Below are positions 14,945 to 23,189 of a stretch of 64,000 bases of DNA, in pieces. Source of the stretch: Methylobacterium sp. J-078. GTDB taxonomy: Bacteria > Pseudomonadota > Alphaproteobacteria > Rhizobiales > Beijerinckiaceae. Where the stretch lies: assembly GCF_022829285.1 (NCBI RefSeq), contig NZ_JAKSYI010000062.1, positions 1 through 64,000 of the forward strand, given 5' to 3'. Within the stretch, counting starts at the first letter, position 1. Each line of letters opens with the position of its first letter. The translations under genes and the position numbers were made by a program. The notes under the pieces were generated by a model. It was not told the origin of the DNA. It did no database searches and was given only the letters and a program-made list of their open reading frames with translations.

Positions 14945-15885
14945 CGGGCTGCCTCGGCTTCAGAGCCTTCAGTCGTCTGGACGGACAGCGAAGCCTGCTG
15001 GCGGTCGCCGGGCACTAGAACACCGACGACGGTTCCTACGATCTTCTCGCGCAGACGATGCGGGCTGTACGGGCCGTCGCTCATGAACAACATCGCCCGG
15101 TCGCGTAGCAGACGCTCCATTGCTTGGCGGCTGCCGGGGCGGTTGATCGGATCAGCCCACCATGAAGGCGAGTTGCCTTTGCCAACAGCGCGATGGTTGG
15201 TCTGGAGGATCGACCGGCTGCCGTTATTCCATTCCAGCAGGCAAAGCGCCCCGTCGACGAGATCTCGCCGTGACGGATCGACAACGACGGTCTCGCCATG
15301 GCGCACCAGTGGATAGGCCGCAGCGCAGTCCGCATAGTGGAGGACCATACCTTCAGGGCACTCGGTCATCAGCGGAAGATCGGATGGCAGGGAGCGGTGC
15401 TCATCCATCACCTCGACGGGCATGTAGACGCCGACCACGCGGTGCACCTTCTCGACCGAGCCGGCATTGATTTGGCCCCGACGCCCAGAATTTGGCTCCA
15501 CCACTTCCACCAGGGGCGTCATTTCTGCGCCATCGCCAACGTCGAGCATCCCAGGGGCGAAGTTATGGGTGAGGTCCCAAATCTCTGGACCGCCCCCTTT
15601 GCGGTAGAAAATAGCGAGGCCGGCGCCGGTTGGGCTCACAGGTTCGACGACCACGGAGGAGCCGGGCGGGCAGCGAAGGCCAGCGCCATTGGCATCCAGC
15701 ATCAAGCCGTAGGCGTCCGGATGGGCGTCGAGCGGAGCGGGCACGGTTCCAGCCGGCGGCCGCTCCTGATTCGGCGCCGGACGTCGGATGAACCGGCCGG
15801 CAGCATCCCGAAGGCGTTCGGCGCGCTCGCGGAGGCTCGGGGTGGCTTCTGCCGTGCGGTGGGCGGTCTTGTGCTTCGTCGTCAT
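14941..15885 (-). CDS. Protein with S24/LexA-like C-terminal fold, possibly duplicated
   Basis: 314 residues. After a basic N-terminus (residues 1-50) two similar beta-rich segments follow. The first is around residues 60-100 (LRCPPGSSVVVEPV and the following strand pair). The second is around 185-235, with YPLVRHGETVVVDPSRRD and DGALCLLEWNNGSRSILQ. The second resembles the S24 peptidase pattern, in which a proline-containing turn, G-D/E-x-V-V-V-D and a further Gly-rich strand occur. I cannot see the catalytic Ser/Lys pair with certainty, and no HTH precedes it. It may be a repressor-like C-terminal protein or a signal peptidase-like relative. Function unknown. Confidence 0.5.
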   Translation of the reverse strand: MTTKHKTAHRTAEATPSLRERAERLRDAAGRFIRRPAPNQERPPAGTVPAPLDAHPDAYGLMLDANGAGLRCPPGSSVVVEPVSPTGAGLAIFYRKGGGPEIWDLTHNFAPGMLDVGDGAEMTPLVEVVEPNSGRRGQINAGSVEKVHRVVGVYMPVEVMDEHRSLPSDLPLMTECPEGMVLHYADCAAAYPLVRHGETVVVDPSRRDLVDGALCLLEWNNGSRSILQTNHRAVGKGNSPSWWADPINRPGSRQAMERLLRDRAMLFMSDGPYSPHRLREKIVGTVVGVLVPGDRQQASLSVQTTEGSEAEAAR

Positions 15886-15897
15886 GCCGGCCTCCCC

Positions 15898-16155
15898 TCA
15901 ACCGATCTGCACGAAGCCGTAGGCGAACACGCCCCCGGCGATGATCAGGACCGCCGAGACGAAGTCGCCGGTCAGGTCCAGGAAGCGCGGTGCGCGGACG
16001 TGTGCTGTGTCGGGCCGGACGGGCGCCGTGACCCGCCAGTCCTCGGCGCTACCGGGGCCGTGCTCGTCGGGCTCCAGGGCTGGGGCCGGGCGAGCGTACA
16101 GGGCGCCTGAGAAGCGGCGCTTGGGATGCAAGGGCGCAAGCGGGTTCGTTGCCAT
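15898..16155 (-). CDS. Small single-helix membrane protein
   Basis: 85 residues from ATG 16155 (MATNPLAPLHPKRRFSGAL). One hydrophobic segment lies at the C-terminus (FVSAVLIIAGGVFAYGFVQI), preceded by a Pro/Arg-rich soluble part, giving a tail-anchored topology. It lies 12 bp before the S24-like gene. It might be a holin-like or regulatory protein; no family was recognised. Confidence 0.6.
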   Translation of the reverse strand: MATNPLAPLHPKRRFSGALYARPAPALEPDEHGPGSAEDWRVTAPVRPDTAHVRAPRFLDLTGDFVSAVLIIAGGVFAYGFVQIG

Positions 16156-16229
16156 AACCGGTGTGCTCCGGGGCTGAGATGGTCGGGATGTGCGTGGGGG
16201 CAGGCGCAGAAGCGCCAAAACCAATTATT

Positions 16230-16245
16230 GTTCTGAAATCAGAAC
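16230..16245. promoter_or_regulatory. Operator-like palindrome before the XRE regulator
   Basis: GTTCTGA and TCAGAAC (2-bp centre) form a perfect dyad at 16230-16245 in an AT-rich gap between the leftward gene at 16155 and the rightward XRE gene at 16306. The location suits an operator controlling both divergent promoters. Confidence 0.6.
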
Positions 16246-16305
16246 ACGGCTATGATTATGCCGGCCTGCGGCGGCCGTCAATCAAAATCGTAACGTGGTT
16301 CGGAA

Positions 16306-16542
16306 ATGCTCGCAGTCCAATGCAAGATGGCTCGTACTGCGCTCGGTTTGGGAGTGCGAGATCTGGCTGCCGCAGCGGGCGTTTCGCCAGACACAGTTGC
16401 CCGCCTGGAGCGGGGCGAGGTGTTGAAGGAACGCACGGTCGCCGCTCTACGCTCGGCCCTTGAGGCGGCTGGCGTCGAGTTCATCCCTGAGAACGGCGGT
16501 GGGGCTGGTGTGCGGCTGCGAAAAGCAACCGCAGCCAATTAA
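16306..16542 (+). CDS. XRE-family helix-turn-helix regulator
   Basis: 78 residues. Residues 5-58 (KMARTALGLGVRDLAAAAGV, then SPDTVARLERGEV) are a classic HTH_3/XRE domain with the turn at LAAAAGVSPDTVARLE. The C-terminus ends with EAAGVEFIPENGGGAGVRL, the common short beta extension of this family. ATG 16327 is an alternative start. It lies divergent from the left-end operon of element 2, with a dyad operator in between, so it is likely the repressor for that operon. Confidence 0.85.
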   Translation: MLAVQCKMARTALGLGVRDLAAAAGVSPDTVARLERGEVLKERTVAALRSALEAAGVEFIPENGGGAGVRLRKATAAN

Positions 16543-16584
16543 GGACAAAGGGCTACCTGAAATAAGGTCGCCAGCCTTTTTTGC

Positions 16585-17973
16585 CTAAAACTTTGAACCG
16601 GAGAAGCGCAGCCAGCCAGAAGTTGTTTTGCGGTACATGTACGCACCAGAATACCTGATCTCACCGAGGGTACCCGAGGGGTCGCTGGTGCTGCTTGGCG
16701 CGACGCTGTCTATTTGAACGACTACAGGTGCCCGGATCGGACCAAAAACCGTGAATGCACCGTTGTCATCAGCCTGCCAGATGGGCCCATTCTGCGATCG
16801 ATACGTCAGAAGACCTGAGTCCCATGTCAGGGAACGATTGTAAGCTCCATTGGCGCCCCCATCGAACGCAATACGCTGGCGAGGCGCCAACAAAACACCG
16901 GGCGCATCCCCCATCGGCGTGGCCCGCGAGGCGTCGAAGGCCGCTACGTTGTAGGGGGTCGTCAGTTCGTAGCCCACGCCGATGTAGCTGTTCGGTGAGT
17001 TGGTGCCGAGCGAAACGCCCGTAGCCACCGACATCACCTCGTCGGGGTTGTCCTTATCGGGGTGGTTGGCGATCTGCCCCTGGATAATGATGCGACGCTT
17101 CTCAGTGTCGATCTTGGCGCCGACTACATCGACCTCGATGCCGACCTGCGTGCCGAGGTACTTGCCGGTGTCGTCCTGATTGAGGAACAGGCCCGCCCAG
17201 GTCGCGGAGGTGCGCTCGCCACTCTTCGTTCCGGGGGGCGCGCCGAACCGGAAAGCCGTGCCGTTGACGGCCACATGCTCGGCCGCCGGCCCGGTGTCGT
17301 ACACCCGCATGATGGTCTGGTTGCACCAGACGAAGTTCTTGGAAGGCGCCTTGGTGCCATCCCCGTTGATGTTGCAGTTCATCAGGGCGGCCGGCATCAC
17401 ATTCGCCTCTTTCCCCCCCGTGTAGTTGATCTGGCGATCGATGCGGAAGGGCGGCGCGAGGTCCGGCTTGGTGTCGAGCCGGGAGAGAAATTCGGAATTC
17501 CCATGGAGGATGGATCGGGTGAGATCCGTGCCGATGTTGGTCAACGGGGTGACGCCGTCCGCGAAGAACGCCGGCCCCTCGATGTTCCACAGCACGTCCG
17601 AGGGACCGGCGGCGCTATACCCCGCGAGATTGACGGCGCCGGGTGGGATGGCGATGACCTGCCCTTTTTTGGCGGCCGAGCGCGTGGCCGCGAAGGCGCT
17701 AGCGTCGTTGGTCGTGCCATCGACCTTGGCACCGAAGTTTCGCACGTCGAGGCGGTCGGCCGCGCGGTCGCTCAGGGACCGGCAAACGTTGCCCCCCCGC
17801 GCGGTAGCGCACATGCCCCCGATGGGGCCGGTCGAGTCAGGTTGAACAAGGATCAGCTTATCGAGTGTGGTCGGGCCACTGCCGCGCGGTGGCGAGCCTG
17901 GGTTTTCGAACGCAAGTACAGCAGATGGAAGGAGCGTGGCGAGGGCCAGCGAGATCCAGGCGGAAGTTTGCAT
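16585..17973 (-). CDS. Secreted-type tail spike-like protein with pectate-lyase fold start
   Basis: 462 residues. The first 21 residues look like a signal peptide (ISLALATLLPSAVLAFE). Around residue 75, LDVRNFGAKVDGTTNDASAF is the entry strand of right-handed beta-helix proteins found at the N-terminus of phage tail spikes and host-recognition proteins. The rest is beta-rich and the C-terminus (LGEIRYSGAYMYRKTTSGW) resembles a trimerisation end. A signal peptide is unusual for a tail fibre. A secreted host polysaccharide-binding protein is the alternative. It lies in the tail module of element 2. Confidence 0.6.
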   Translation of the reverse strand: MQTSAWISLALATLLPSAVLAFENPGSPPRGSGPTTLDKLILVQPDSTGPIGGMCATARGGNVCRSLSDRAADRLDVRNFGAKVDGTTNDASAFAATRSAAKKGQVIAIPPGAVNLAGYSAAGPSDVLWNIEGPAFFADGVTPLTNIGTDLTRSILHGNSEFLSRLDTKPDLAPPFRIDRQINYTGGKEANVMPAALMNCNINGDGTKAPSKNFVWCNQTIMRVYDTGPAAEHVAVNGTAFRFGAPPGTKSGERTSATWAGLFLNQDDTGKYLGTQVGIEVDVVGAKIDTEKRRIIIQGQIANHPDKDNPDEVMSVATGVSLGTNSPNSYIGVGYELTTPYNVAAFDASRATPMGDAPGVLLAPRQRIAFDGGANGAYNRSLTWDSGLLTYRSQNGPIWQADDNGAFTVFGPIRAPVVVQIDSVAPSSTSDPSGTLGEIRYSGAYMYRKTTSGWLRFSGSKF

Positions 17974-18194
17974 CGGGCCTCCAGGGGACGGAACGAGACG
18001 AGCGCGGCTAGGCCGGTCTTCGCTACAACGCCAACGGGGCGATTCGGGTGGACGTCATAACCGAAAACGGGTTCGAATGCGGATCTGTCATTCGAACCCC
18101 CGACCCTCTCATTACGAGGGGGCAGGCGTCATTTTCATTGAGCAAAATGGCGAGTGGCTGGGGATGCGCTGAAGCATAAACACTCGCAAGTCAA

Positions 18195-18527
18195 TCAGTC
18201 CTTGGGGTTGGGGCCGGATCCTTTCCAATCAACTCCAAGCAAAACACCAAGTACCAGCATTAGCGCTTGCCCGAGACTGCTAATCAGGGTTGATACACCT
18301 GGGTGCTCTCCAGGCATTGCTTCCATGCCCGAAAGTATTGCAATGATAAAAACCAAAACTACAAGCGCCACCAAAGCCAACGAAGCTTTTTGCGAACGGC
18401 TTTCGAATTTTACTCGACCGAATTTCCACAACGGAATTTCTATGAGAAGCGGAGCAGCTTCTTCTCCAGGCTGTAGTGGAGGCGAAGGTTCCGAAGCGTG
18501 TCCAGGTGTATCGACTTTGCGCGACAT
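18195..18527 (-). CDS. Two-helix membrane protein, candidate PanAT toxin
   Basis: 110 residues. A Pro/acidic N-terminus precedes two hydrophobic segments (ASLALVALVVLVFIIAILSG and the LISSLGQALMLVLGVLLG region), ending with a charged tail. The ATG follows the stop of the Panacea-domain gene without any gap, so the two are co-translated. Panacea antitoxins are known to neutralise diverse toxins, including small membrane-active proteins. A holin-like role is the alternative, given the phage setting. The gene is AT-richer than most of the element. Confidence 0.6.
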   Translation of the reverse strand: MSRKVDTPGHASEPSPPLQPGEEAAPLLIEIPLWKFGRVKFESRSQKASLALVALVVLVFIIAILSGMEAMPGEHPGVSTLISSLGQALMLVLGVLLGVDWKGSGPNPKD

Positions 18528-19022
18528 TCAAGTAGCAAGCTGGGCAAAATGATCGCGGATCTCGTTGATTTCAAGACGTTCATTGCGCATGCAAGAGTTA
18601 GTTGCGCGTCGCCGAGCCAGGGACCAGGGAGCGCCGTCCTTATGTGTCATGTCTGACAATTCTCTGCCGGAGAACCGCTTATAGTTATCCCATACCCAAG
18701 CAATTGTTTCTTCGGCGTCCGGGTCGTTTACTGGTTGCGGCGCGATAATCATTCTTCGCAATGCCTCGTTCCACGTGTATGCAAACCTGCGTATGGGCTG
18801 ATCTTTATACTCACGGAACTCATAGTATACCGTTGGGACAACCGGGCCGTAGTCCCACGCCTCAAAATACTCGTTGATTAAAGGCTGCCCATCCCTCTCA
18901 GCTATGTAATAGCCGTTAGCATAAAACAGCAGCTTCTGGAGCTTCATCGGATCGAGAGGCGATCCATCTCGGTTGGCTAACGTGATGAAGGCGTTGGCCA
19001 CCTGTTTTGCTTTGTACGGCAT
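18528..19022 (-). CDS. Panacea-domain (DUF4065/SocA-like) antitoxin
   Basis: 164 residues from ATG 19022. The diagnostic Panacea stretches are present: AKQVANAFITLA, then PMKLQKLLFYANGYYIAERD, FEAWDYGPVVPTVYYEF and, near the end, FSGRELSDMTHKDGAPWSLA. This domain occurs in SocA (ClpXP adaptor-antitoxin of Caulobacter), in phage GepA-like proteins and in PanA antitoxins of PanAT systems. Directly downstream is a small membrane protein. It is AT-richer than the flanking genes and sits between tail genes, typical for acquired moron or defence cargo. Confidence 0.85.
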   Translation of the reverse strand: MPYKAKQVANAFITLANRDGSPLDPMKLQKLLFYANGYYIAERDGQPLINEYFEAWDYGPVVPTVYYEFREYKDQPIRRFAYTWNEALRRMIIAPQPVNDPDAEETIAWVWDNYKRFSGRELSDMTHKDGAPWSLARRRATNSCMRNERLEINEIRDHFAQLAT

Positions 19023-19200
19023 GGCAGGTTTTCCGCTTCGAACCGCGACTCTTCCATCGCACGGATTTGTTTGGCTTACTAACAGTTTCCACAGAGTTTT
19101 CACAGCGATCACAGCGGCCTGATTTCACGGACGCATGGATTGTGGCTTTTGGTTTGCTGCCACTTGCCACGCAGGCGCTTCACCGAGGTCATCGAACCCG

Positions 19201-21105
19201 CTACCGGATCGCCGACTGAGCATTCCGCAGGCTGAGGTCATTCGCCCGTCCCTGCGCCCGCTCTACGGCAGCCCCGACCGACGCCGGATCGCTCGCACCA
19301 TCGATCTTGATGTTGGTCACAGGCGCCATCGTCACCGTAGCTCCAGCCGTGTTGTTGACCGTGCTGCTGCCGAGGGGGGCTGCGCCGAGACGGTTTACGT
19401 CGAAGCTGCCGGGGCCGAAGCCTTTGGGGATTGTGAAGCCTGGCGCCGGGATCGCGGCGGCTCTTTGGGTCGGATTGGTCCCGCCGGCCAAGTCCTGCCG
19501 TGCCAGGGCTGCTGCGGCGGCCGCGCGCTCTGCGGGATGGTTCTTGAACCCTTCCCATGCTCCGAGGCCCTGCCGGCGAGCGATCCAGTGCGCCATCCGA
19601 TCCTGAGTAGCCGCATCGAAGTTCGTCTGGTCCATATCCATGCCCAGCGCCTTCGCGGCATCCTTCATCGTGGAGCCTACGATCTGGTAGCGCCCGAGGG
19701 CTGACGAGTTCGGGTTGCCGGGCTGCCGGCGCATGAAGTCGCCGAGCACCTTGATCTGGCTCAGGGTCATCTGAGTCAGCTTGACCTCCTTGCCGCCTGG
19801 CAGGAACCGCCCGTGCCCAAGCGAGGTGTCGTAGCCGGTGCGGTAAGTACCCTCAGCCCGAGCGATGTTGTCGAGGAGGCCGGGGGGCACCGGTCCAAGC
19901 GGCGTCCGGTCGCTGACCGCTGCGCTGGCCGATCCGACTCCGAGCGCACCCTTCAAAGCACTCAGGCCCCTACGCAACAACCCCGGCTTCTTATCGTCGA
20001 CCGCGCTACCTGGCACACCGACGCCGGTCTGTGTGGCTCGGTCTACGGCTCCTGCGGCCGCAGCCCCGCCTTCGACGAACCCGGTCGTCTTACCTTCGAC
20101 CCACCCGAGCAGGCGCTTGATTGCGTTCAGCCCCGCCGACATGTCTGTCGCGCGGTCCAGTTCAGCCAGCCACGTCATCACGCTCTTGATGGCGGTGGCC
20201 ACCTTTTCGAAGACATCAACGACCTTTTCCCACATTCGCAGGAAAGAGCCGTCCGAGGTCATTTCCGCTGCGCGATCCGACAGGTAGCCGAAGAGTTCGG
20301 TGCCCTTGTCGATCACCATGCCGAACGCGGTCGAGGCGGCGGTTACAGCCGTCTCGATACCCTGGAAGACCGTCTGGACTAGCTCTGGATGAGCGTTTAG
20401 CCACCGTGTGACGGCACCGCTGATCTTCTCGATGGCTGGCAACATAATGGACGTGAGTGCTTCACCCGCGACCGTCACAACGCTGCCCAAAGTTCCGAGC
20501 GCTGCGGAAAAATCGGCCGACTGCTTAGCGACCTTCTGCGAGTCGACACCGAACACCCGTCGCAGCGAATTGATCTCGGCCATCTTGGCTTTGATCTTGT
20601 CCGCGTTCTTATCGAACAGATTAAACTGTTCCTCGCTGATACCGAGCAATCCAGCCATCAGCGCACCGCTGGCATAGGGGTTCTTTTCCCGGATCTTATC
20701 GACGGATGCGATCAGGTCCGTCACAGCGTCCCCAGTCTCCTTGACGCCCAGATCCTTGATGTACTGCTTAACCCCAGGGTTGGTCCGCTGCGCCTTGGCG
20801 AACGCTTCGATGGCCGCGTTCGCGCTCTGCGCGGAACCACCGACTTGGCTGAAGGCGTACTGAAGGGCTTTGATGTTCTGGACCGTCGCGCCCGTCCGAC
20901 CGGAGGCGTAGTAAAGCTGATCGAAGGATGAGACGATGCCCGCCGCAAACTGCGCGGCGGCTTTGGCCGCCTCGATCAGAGCAGCCGCCGCAAGATTTGC
21001 CTTCGTGACGGCCGATGTGATGGCGCCTTCGAATTTGGCTTGCTGATTGCCATCCATCTTGAAGCCAAGAGCAAGCTGGAAGGTCTTGAGAACGTCATCG
21101 GACAT
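19201..21105 (-). CDS. Tail tape measure protein with lysozyme-like domain
   Basis: 634 residues. The N-terminus (LALGFKMDGNQQAKFEGAIT) and the long Ala-rich helical middle with KISGAVTRWLN are typical of tape measures. Hydrophobic Ala-rich segments occur around residues 30-60 and 210-290. Residues about 415-530 form a muramidase-like domain: NIARAEGTY with the candidate catalytic Glu, GRYQIVGST, and TQDRMAHWIARRQG. It sets tail length and may open the cell wall during DNA entry. Its length suggests a short tail. It starts 11 bp inside the end of the upstream gene. Confidence 0.8.
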   Translation of the reverse strand: MSDDVLKTFQLALGFKMDGNQQAKFEGAITSAVTKANLAAAALIEAAKAAAQFAAGIVSSFDQLYYASGRTGATVQNIKALQYAFSQVGGSAQSANAAIEAFAKAQRTNPGVKQYIKDLGVKETGDAVTDLIASVDKIREKNPYASGALMAGLLGISEEQFNLFDKNADKIKAKMAEINSLRRVFGVDSQKVAKQSADFSAALGTLGSVVTVAGEALTSIMLPAIEKISGAVTRWLNAHPELVQTVFQGIETAVTAASTAFGMVIDKGTELFGYLSDRAAEMTSDGSFLRMWEKVVDVFEKVATAIKSVMTWLAELDRATDMSAGLNAIKRLLGWVEGKTTGFVEGGAAAAGAVDRATQTGVGVPGSAVDDKKPGLLRRGLSALKGALGVGSASAAVSDRTPLGPVPPGLLDNIARAEGTYRTGYDTSLGHGRFLPGGKEVKLTQMTLSQIKVLGDFMRRQPGNPNSSALGRYQIVGSTMKDAAKALGMDMDQTNFDAATQDRMAHWIARRQGLGAWEGFKNHPAERAAAAAALARQDLAGGTNPTQRAAAIPAPGFTIPKGFGPGSFDVNRLGAAPLGSSTVNNTAGATVTMAPVTNIKIDGASDPASVGAAVERAQGRANDLSLRNAQSAIR

Positions 21106-21646
21106 AGCGGCTCCTCACGTCATGCTTCACGTAGCCATTCGAAATCTTCACGACGTAGGTGATGGATCTGATGAACTGGCCCGTGTCGATGAGCGGCGTC
21201 ATCTTGCCGGCCGAGCGGCGGTTCTTCCTGCGGTGAAGTCTTGCGTAGACCGTGCGCTCGGACAAAGCGGGGGCGATGCCCTCTGAGATGCGGCGCTGTA
21301 TTGAACCCTGTGCAATCAATCCGACACGCTCTAGGGCTTTCGCGGCTTCGGCGCGGGCGGCACGGACGTCCCCGTCACTCGCGATAGCTGCGTCGATGAC
21401 TTTGCGAGCGCCTGTTGCAAGTTGCTTCGTGATCTGGTCGCGCACGGCCTCAACGCCGGGTACAAGCCACGGGCGCGGGGGCAAATTCGTCTCCAGGTCG
21501 CCCGTGTCGAGAATGTAGCCGAGGGCAGCATTGCTGATCCCACCCTCGTGCTCGCCCGCTTCTGCCGGAATGCCGACAAGGACCTGAGAAGCATCCAGAA
21601 TTGCGAGTGCGCGGCGAACAGCGCGTGCGACGTCCTTTTCTGGCAT
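21095..21646 (-). CDS. Putative head-tail/tail completion protein (HK97 gp10-like)
   Basis: 183 residues from ATG 21646. The arrangement VLVGIPAEAGEHEGGISNAA, then ILDTGDLETNLPPRPWLVPG and TPLIDTGQFIRSITYVV near the end is the pattern of HK97 gp10-like tail completion proteins (PPRPFL box and LxDTGxLxxSI box). It joins head and tail or seals the tail tube. It is coupled by overlaps to the tape measure and to the upstream gene. Confidence 0.7.
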   Translation of the reverse strand: MPEKDVARAVRRALAILDASQVLVGIPAEAGEHEGGISNAALGYILDTGDLETNLPPRPWLVPGVEAVRDQITKQLATGARKVIDAAIASDGDVRAARAEAAKALERVGLIAQGSIQRRISEGIAPALSERTVYARLHRRKNRRSAGKMTPLIDTGQFIRSITYVVKISNGYVKHDVRSRYVR

Positions 21647-21975
21647 TAGGCTGCACCCCTCGGTGGGCCGTCGCCGTCGCCGTCGGCTAGCAGCGCAACG
21701 TTGCGGATTAGGGCCTGCCGAAGCGTCACCTCGATCGCACAGGCCAGATTGGCGAGGGCCATGCCGAAGCCCTCGGGCACCAACCGTTGGATGGTGCACG
21801 GCATGGCATCCGGCTCACCCGGCGAGCGCAAGATGATGCCCCAGGTCTCCGGCCCGACCGTCGTGACGATCCGCGCGGCGATCACCTCCACCGAGCCAAC
21901 ACGGGCGTGCAGGATCTCGTCCTCGAACTCGAAGGCGCCTTTGCGCCGGATCGGTAGTCGGGTGATCTCACTCAT
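21646..21975 (-). CDS. Hypothetical protein in tail module
   Basis: 109 residues from ATG 21975 (MSEITRLPIRRKGAFEFEDE); a GTG at 21984 is also in frame. Beta-rich N-terminal half (ARVGSVEVIAARIVTTVGPE), helical second half (GFGMALANLACAIEVTLRQA). Its stop overlaps the gp10-like gene by 1 bp. The position suits a small head-tail joining or tail protein. No family recognised. Confidence 0.6.
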   Translation of the reverse strand: MSEITRLPIRRKGAFEFEDEILHARVGSVEVIAARIVTTVGPETWGIILRSPGEPDAMPCTIQRLVPEGFGMALANLACAIEVTLRQALIRNVALLADGDGDGPPRGAA

Positions 21976-22142
21976 ATCCCGCACTCCAAAAGGGTGGCGG
22001 CCACCAGCGCACTAGGGAAACTGCGCCGCCTGTCCTGGTTACTTGAGGCACGCCACTCGGGGACTTGGCGCGACACGGCAGGGGGAGCGCCGTGCTGGCT
22101 GCGTGGGCTGATGATCCCGGACCCGCAATCCGGGCGCAGCAT
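21972..22142 (-). CDS. Small protein in the tail module
   Basis: 56 residues (MLRPDCGSGIISPRSQHG start, SALVAATLLECGI end). Its ATG overlaps the stop of the 235-residue gene (TGATG) and its stop overlaps the next start (ATGA), which supports real translation despite its length. It fills what would otherwise be a gap in a tightly packed operon. It is a basic protein with two cysteines and a hydrophobic end. No family recognised. Confidence 0.6.
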   Translation of the reverse strand: MLRPDCGSGIISPRSQHGAPPAVSRQVPEWRASSNQDRRRSFPSALVAATLLECGI

Positions 22143-22849
22143 CACGCGGCGTTCGAGAAGGGCAAAAGCATACCCGGAAGCGGCGCGTCGGGATCGGTTA
22201 GGAGGCTATGCGCCGCCGTCGTCCAGGCTCCGATATCGGCCGGGGGCAAGGCCGCGTCATTCGACAGGATCGGCGCAAGGATGCGCTGGGCCTCAAACAT
22301 CAGATGCCGGCGCGGATCGTCGGACGACATGCCGACCGGAGCCCCCTGCCCAATCAGGCTGACGACAGATGCGAGTTTCGCGAGTTCGATGCGGAGAGGC
22401 GTGGCCGCCGCGACGACCGCCGGAAGTGCCTCCCAGAGGATCGCTGTGCGGGCATCTGCGACATTGCTCTCAGACATGCGAACCGTGTCGCCGCGCTGGC
22501 GAAGGGTCTCGCGCATTACCTCCTGCGCCTGTTGGATCGCCGCCTTGCGTCGCTCCGCAGCCGCCTTCCGGGCCTCGGCTTCGGTGAGCCGGTCGTTGCC
22601 GGGCATGGCATCGCCCCGCATCACGGATGCCATGACGGCTTCCCGCTGCCCGGCCCCCGCCTGCCTGATCTCGTCTTCGATCTCAGACATCTCCGCATAG
22701 ATGCCGCTCAGTTGCTCGTCCAAGCGGCTGGCTGCCGTGCTCGCCTCGGCGAAATCTGCACGGCTACGGGTTAGCTTCTCGATCTCGGCTGCAAGGGCGG
22801 CGCGCATGGGGTCGCGCGACACTTCTTGCTTGAGTGCTGGGCGGCCCAT
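22142..22849 (-). CDS. Coiled-coil protein in packaging module
   Basis: 235 residues. Residues 15-130 are charged and helical with heptad character (AAEIEKLTRSRADFAEASTA and EAEARKAAAERRKAAIQQAQ). The second half is less regular. A scaffold-like protein or tail chaperone is possible because of its place shortly after the terminase, but no capsid gene follows. Its start overlaps the stop of the previous gene by 1 bp. Confidence 0.6.
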   Translation of the reverse strand: MGRPALKQEVSRDPMRAALAAEIEKLTRSRADFAEASTAASRLDEQLSGIYAEMSEIEDEIRQAGAGQREAVMASVMRGDAMPGNDRLTEAEARKAAAERRKAAIQQAQEVMRETLRQRGDTVRMSESNVADARTAILWEALPAVVAAATPLRIELAKLASVVSLIGQGAPVGMSSDDPRRHLMFEAQRILAPILSNDAALPPADIGAWTTAAHSLLTDPDAPLPGMLLPFSNAA

Positions 22850-23178
22850 CAGTTCAGTCGCCCGTTGTGCGGGAACATCTTCTCAAAGGCTTCCTGCGCG
22901 GCTGGGCTTCGCTCAGGCTGGTTGCCCGCCCTGCGCGCTCGGCTATCCAGAGCCAGCTTCTCCGTTACGGAAAGAGCACCGCCACGGGTGCCGCCTCCCA
23001 CTGCACGGCGGTTCTGGCTGTCGAGGGCCAGCATCTGCCGTCGCTTGATCGCCGCGTCCGCCGCCATGGCCTTGGCCGGCACGCACTTGTCCAGCAACTC
23101 ATCCAGCTTGAGCACGTCTGCCTCCGACAGCTTCGGAGCGCAGAATTCGAGGATGGCGTTCATGGTATTGGGGGTCAT
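22849..23178 (-). CDS. Hypothetical protein downstream of terminase
   Basis: 109 residues. The first half is helical (LSEADVLKLDELLDKCVPAK), the second rich in Arg/Gly with an LALDS motif appearing twice (MLALDSQNRRAVGG and KLALDSRARRAG), a short internal repeat. It ends EKMFPHNGRLN. It lies 11 bp after the large terminase stop. Function unknown; possibly a capsid- or DNA-binding adaptor. Confidence 0.6.
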   Translation of the reverse strand: MTPNTMNAILEFCAPKLSEADVLKLDELLDKCVPAKAMAADAAIKRRQMLALDSQNRRAVGGGTRGGALSVTEKLALDSRARRAGNQPERSPAAQEAFEKMFPHNGRLN

Positions 23179-23189
23179 AGTTCTCTCCT

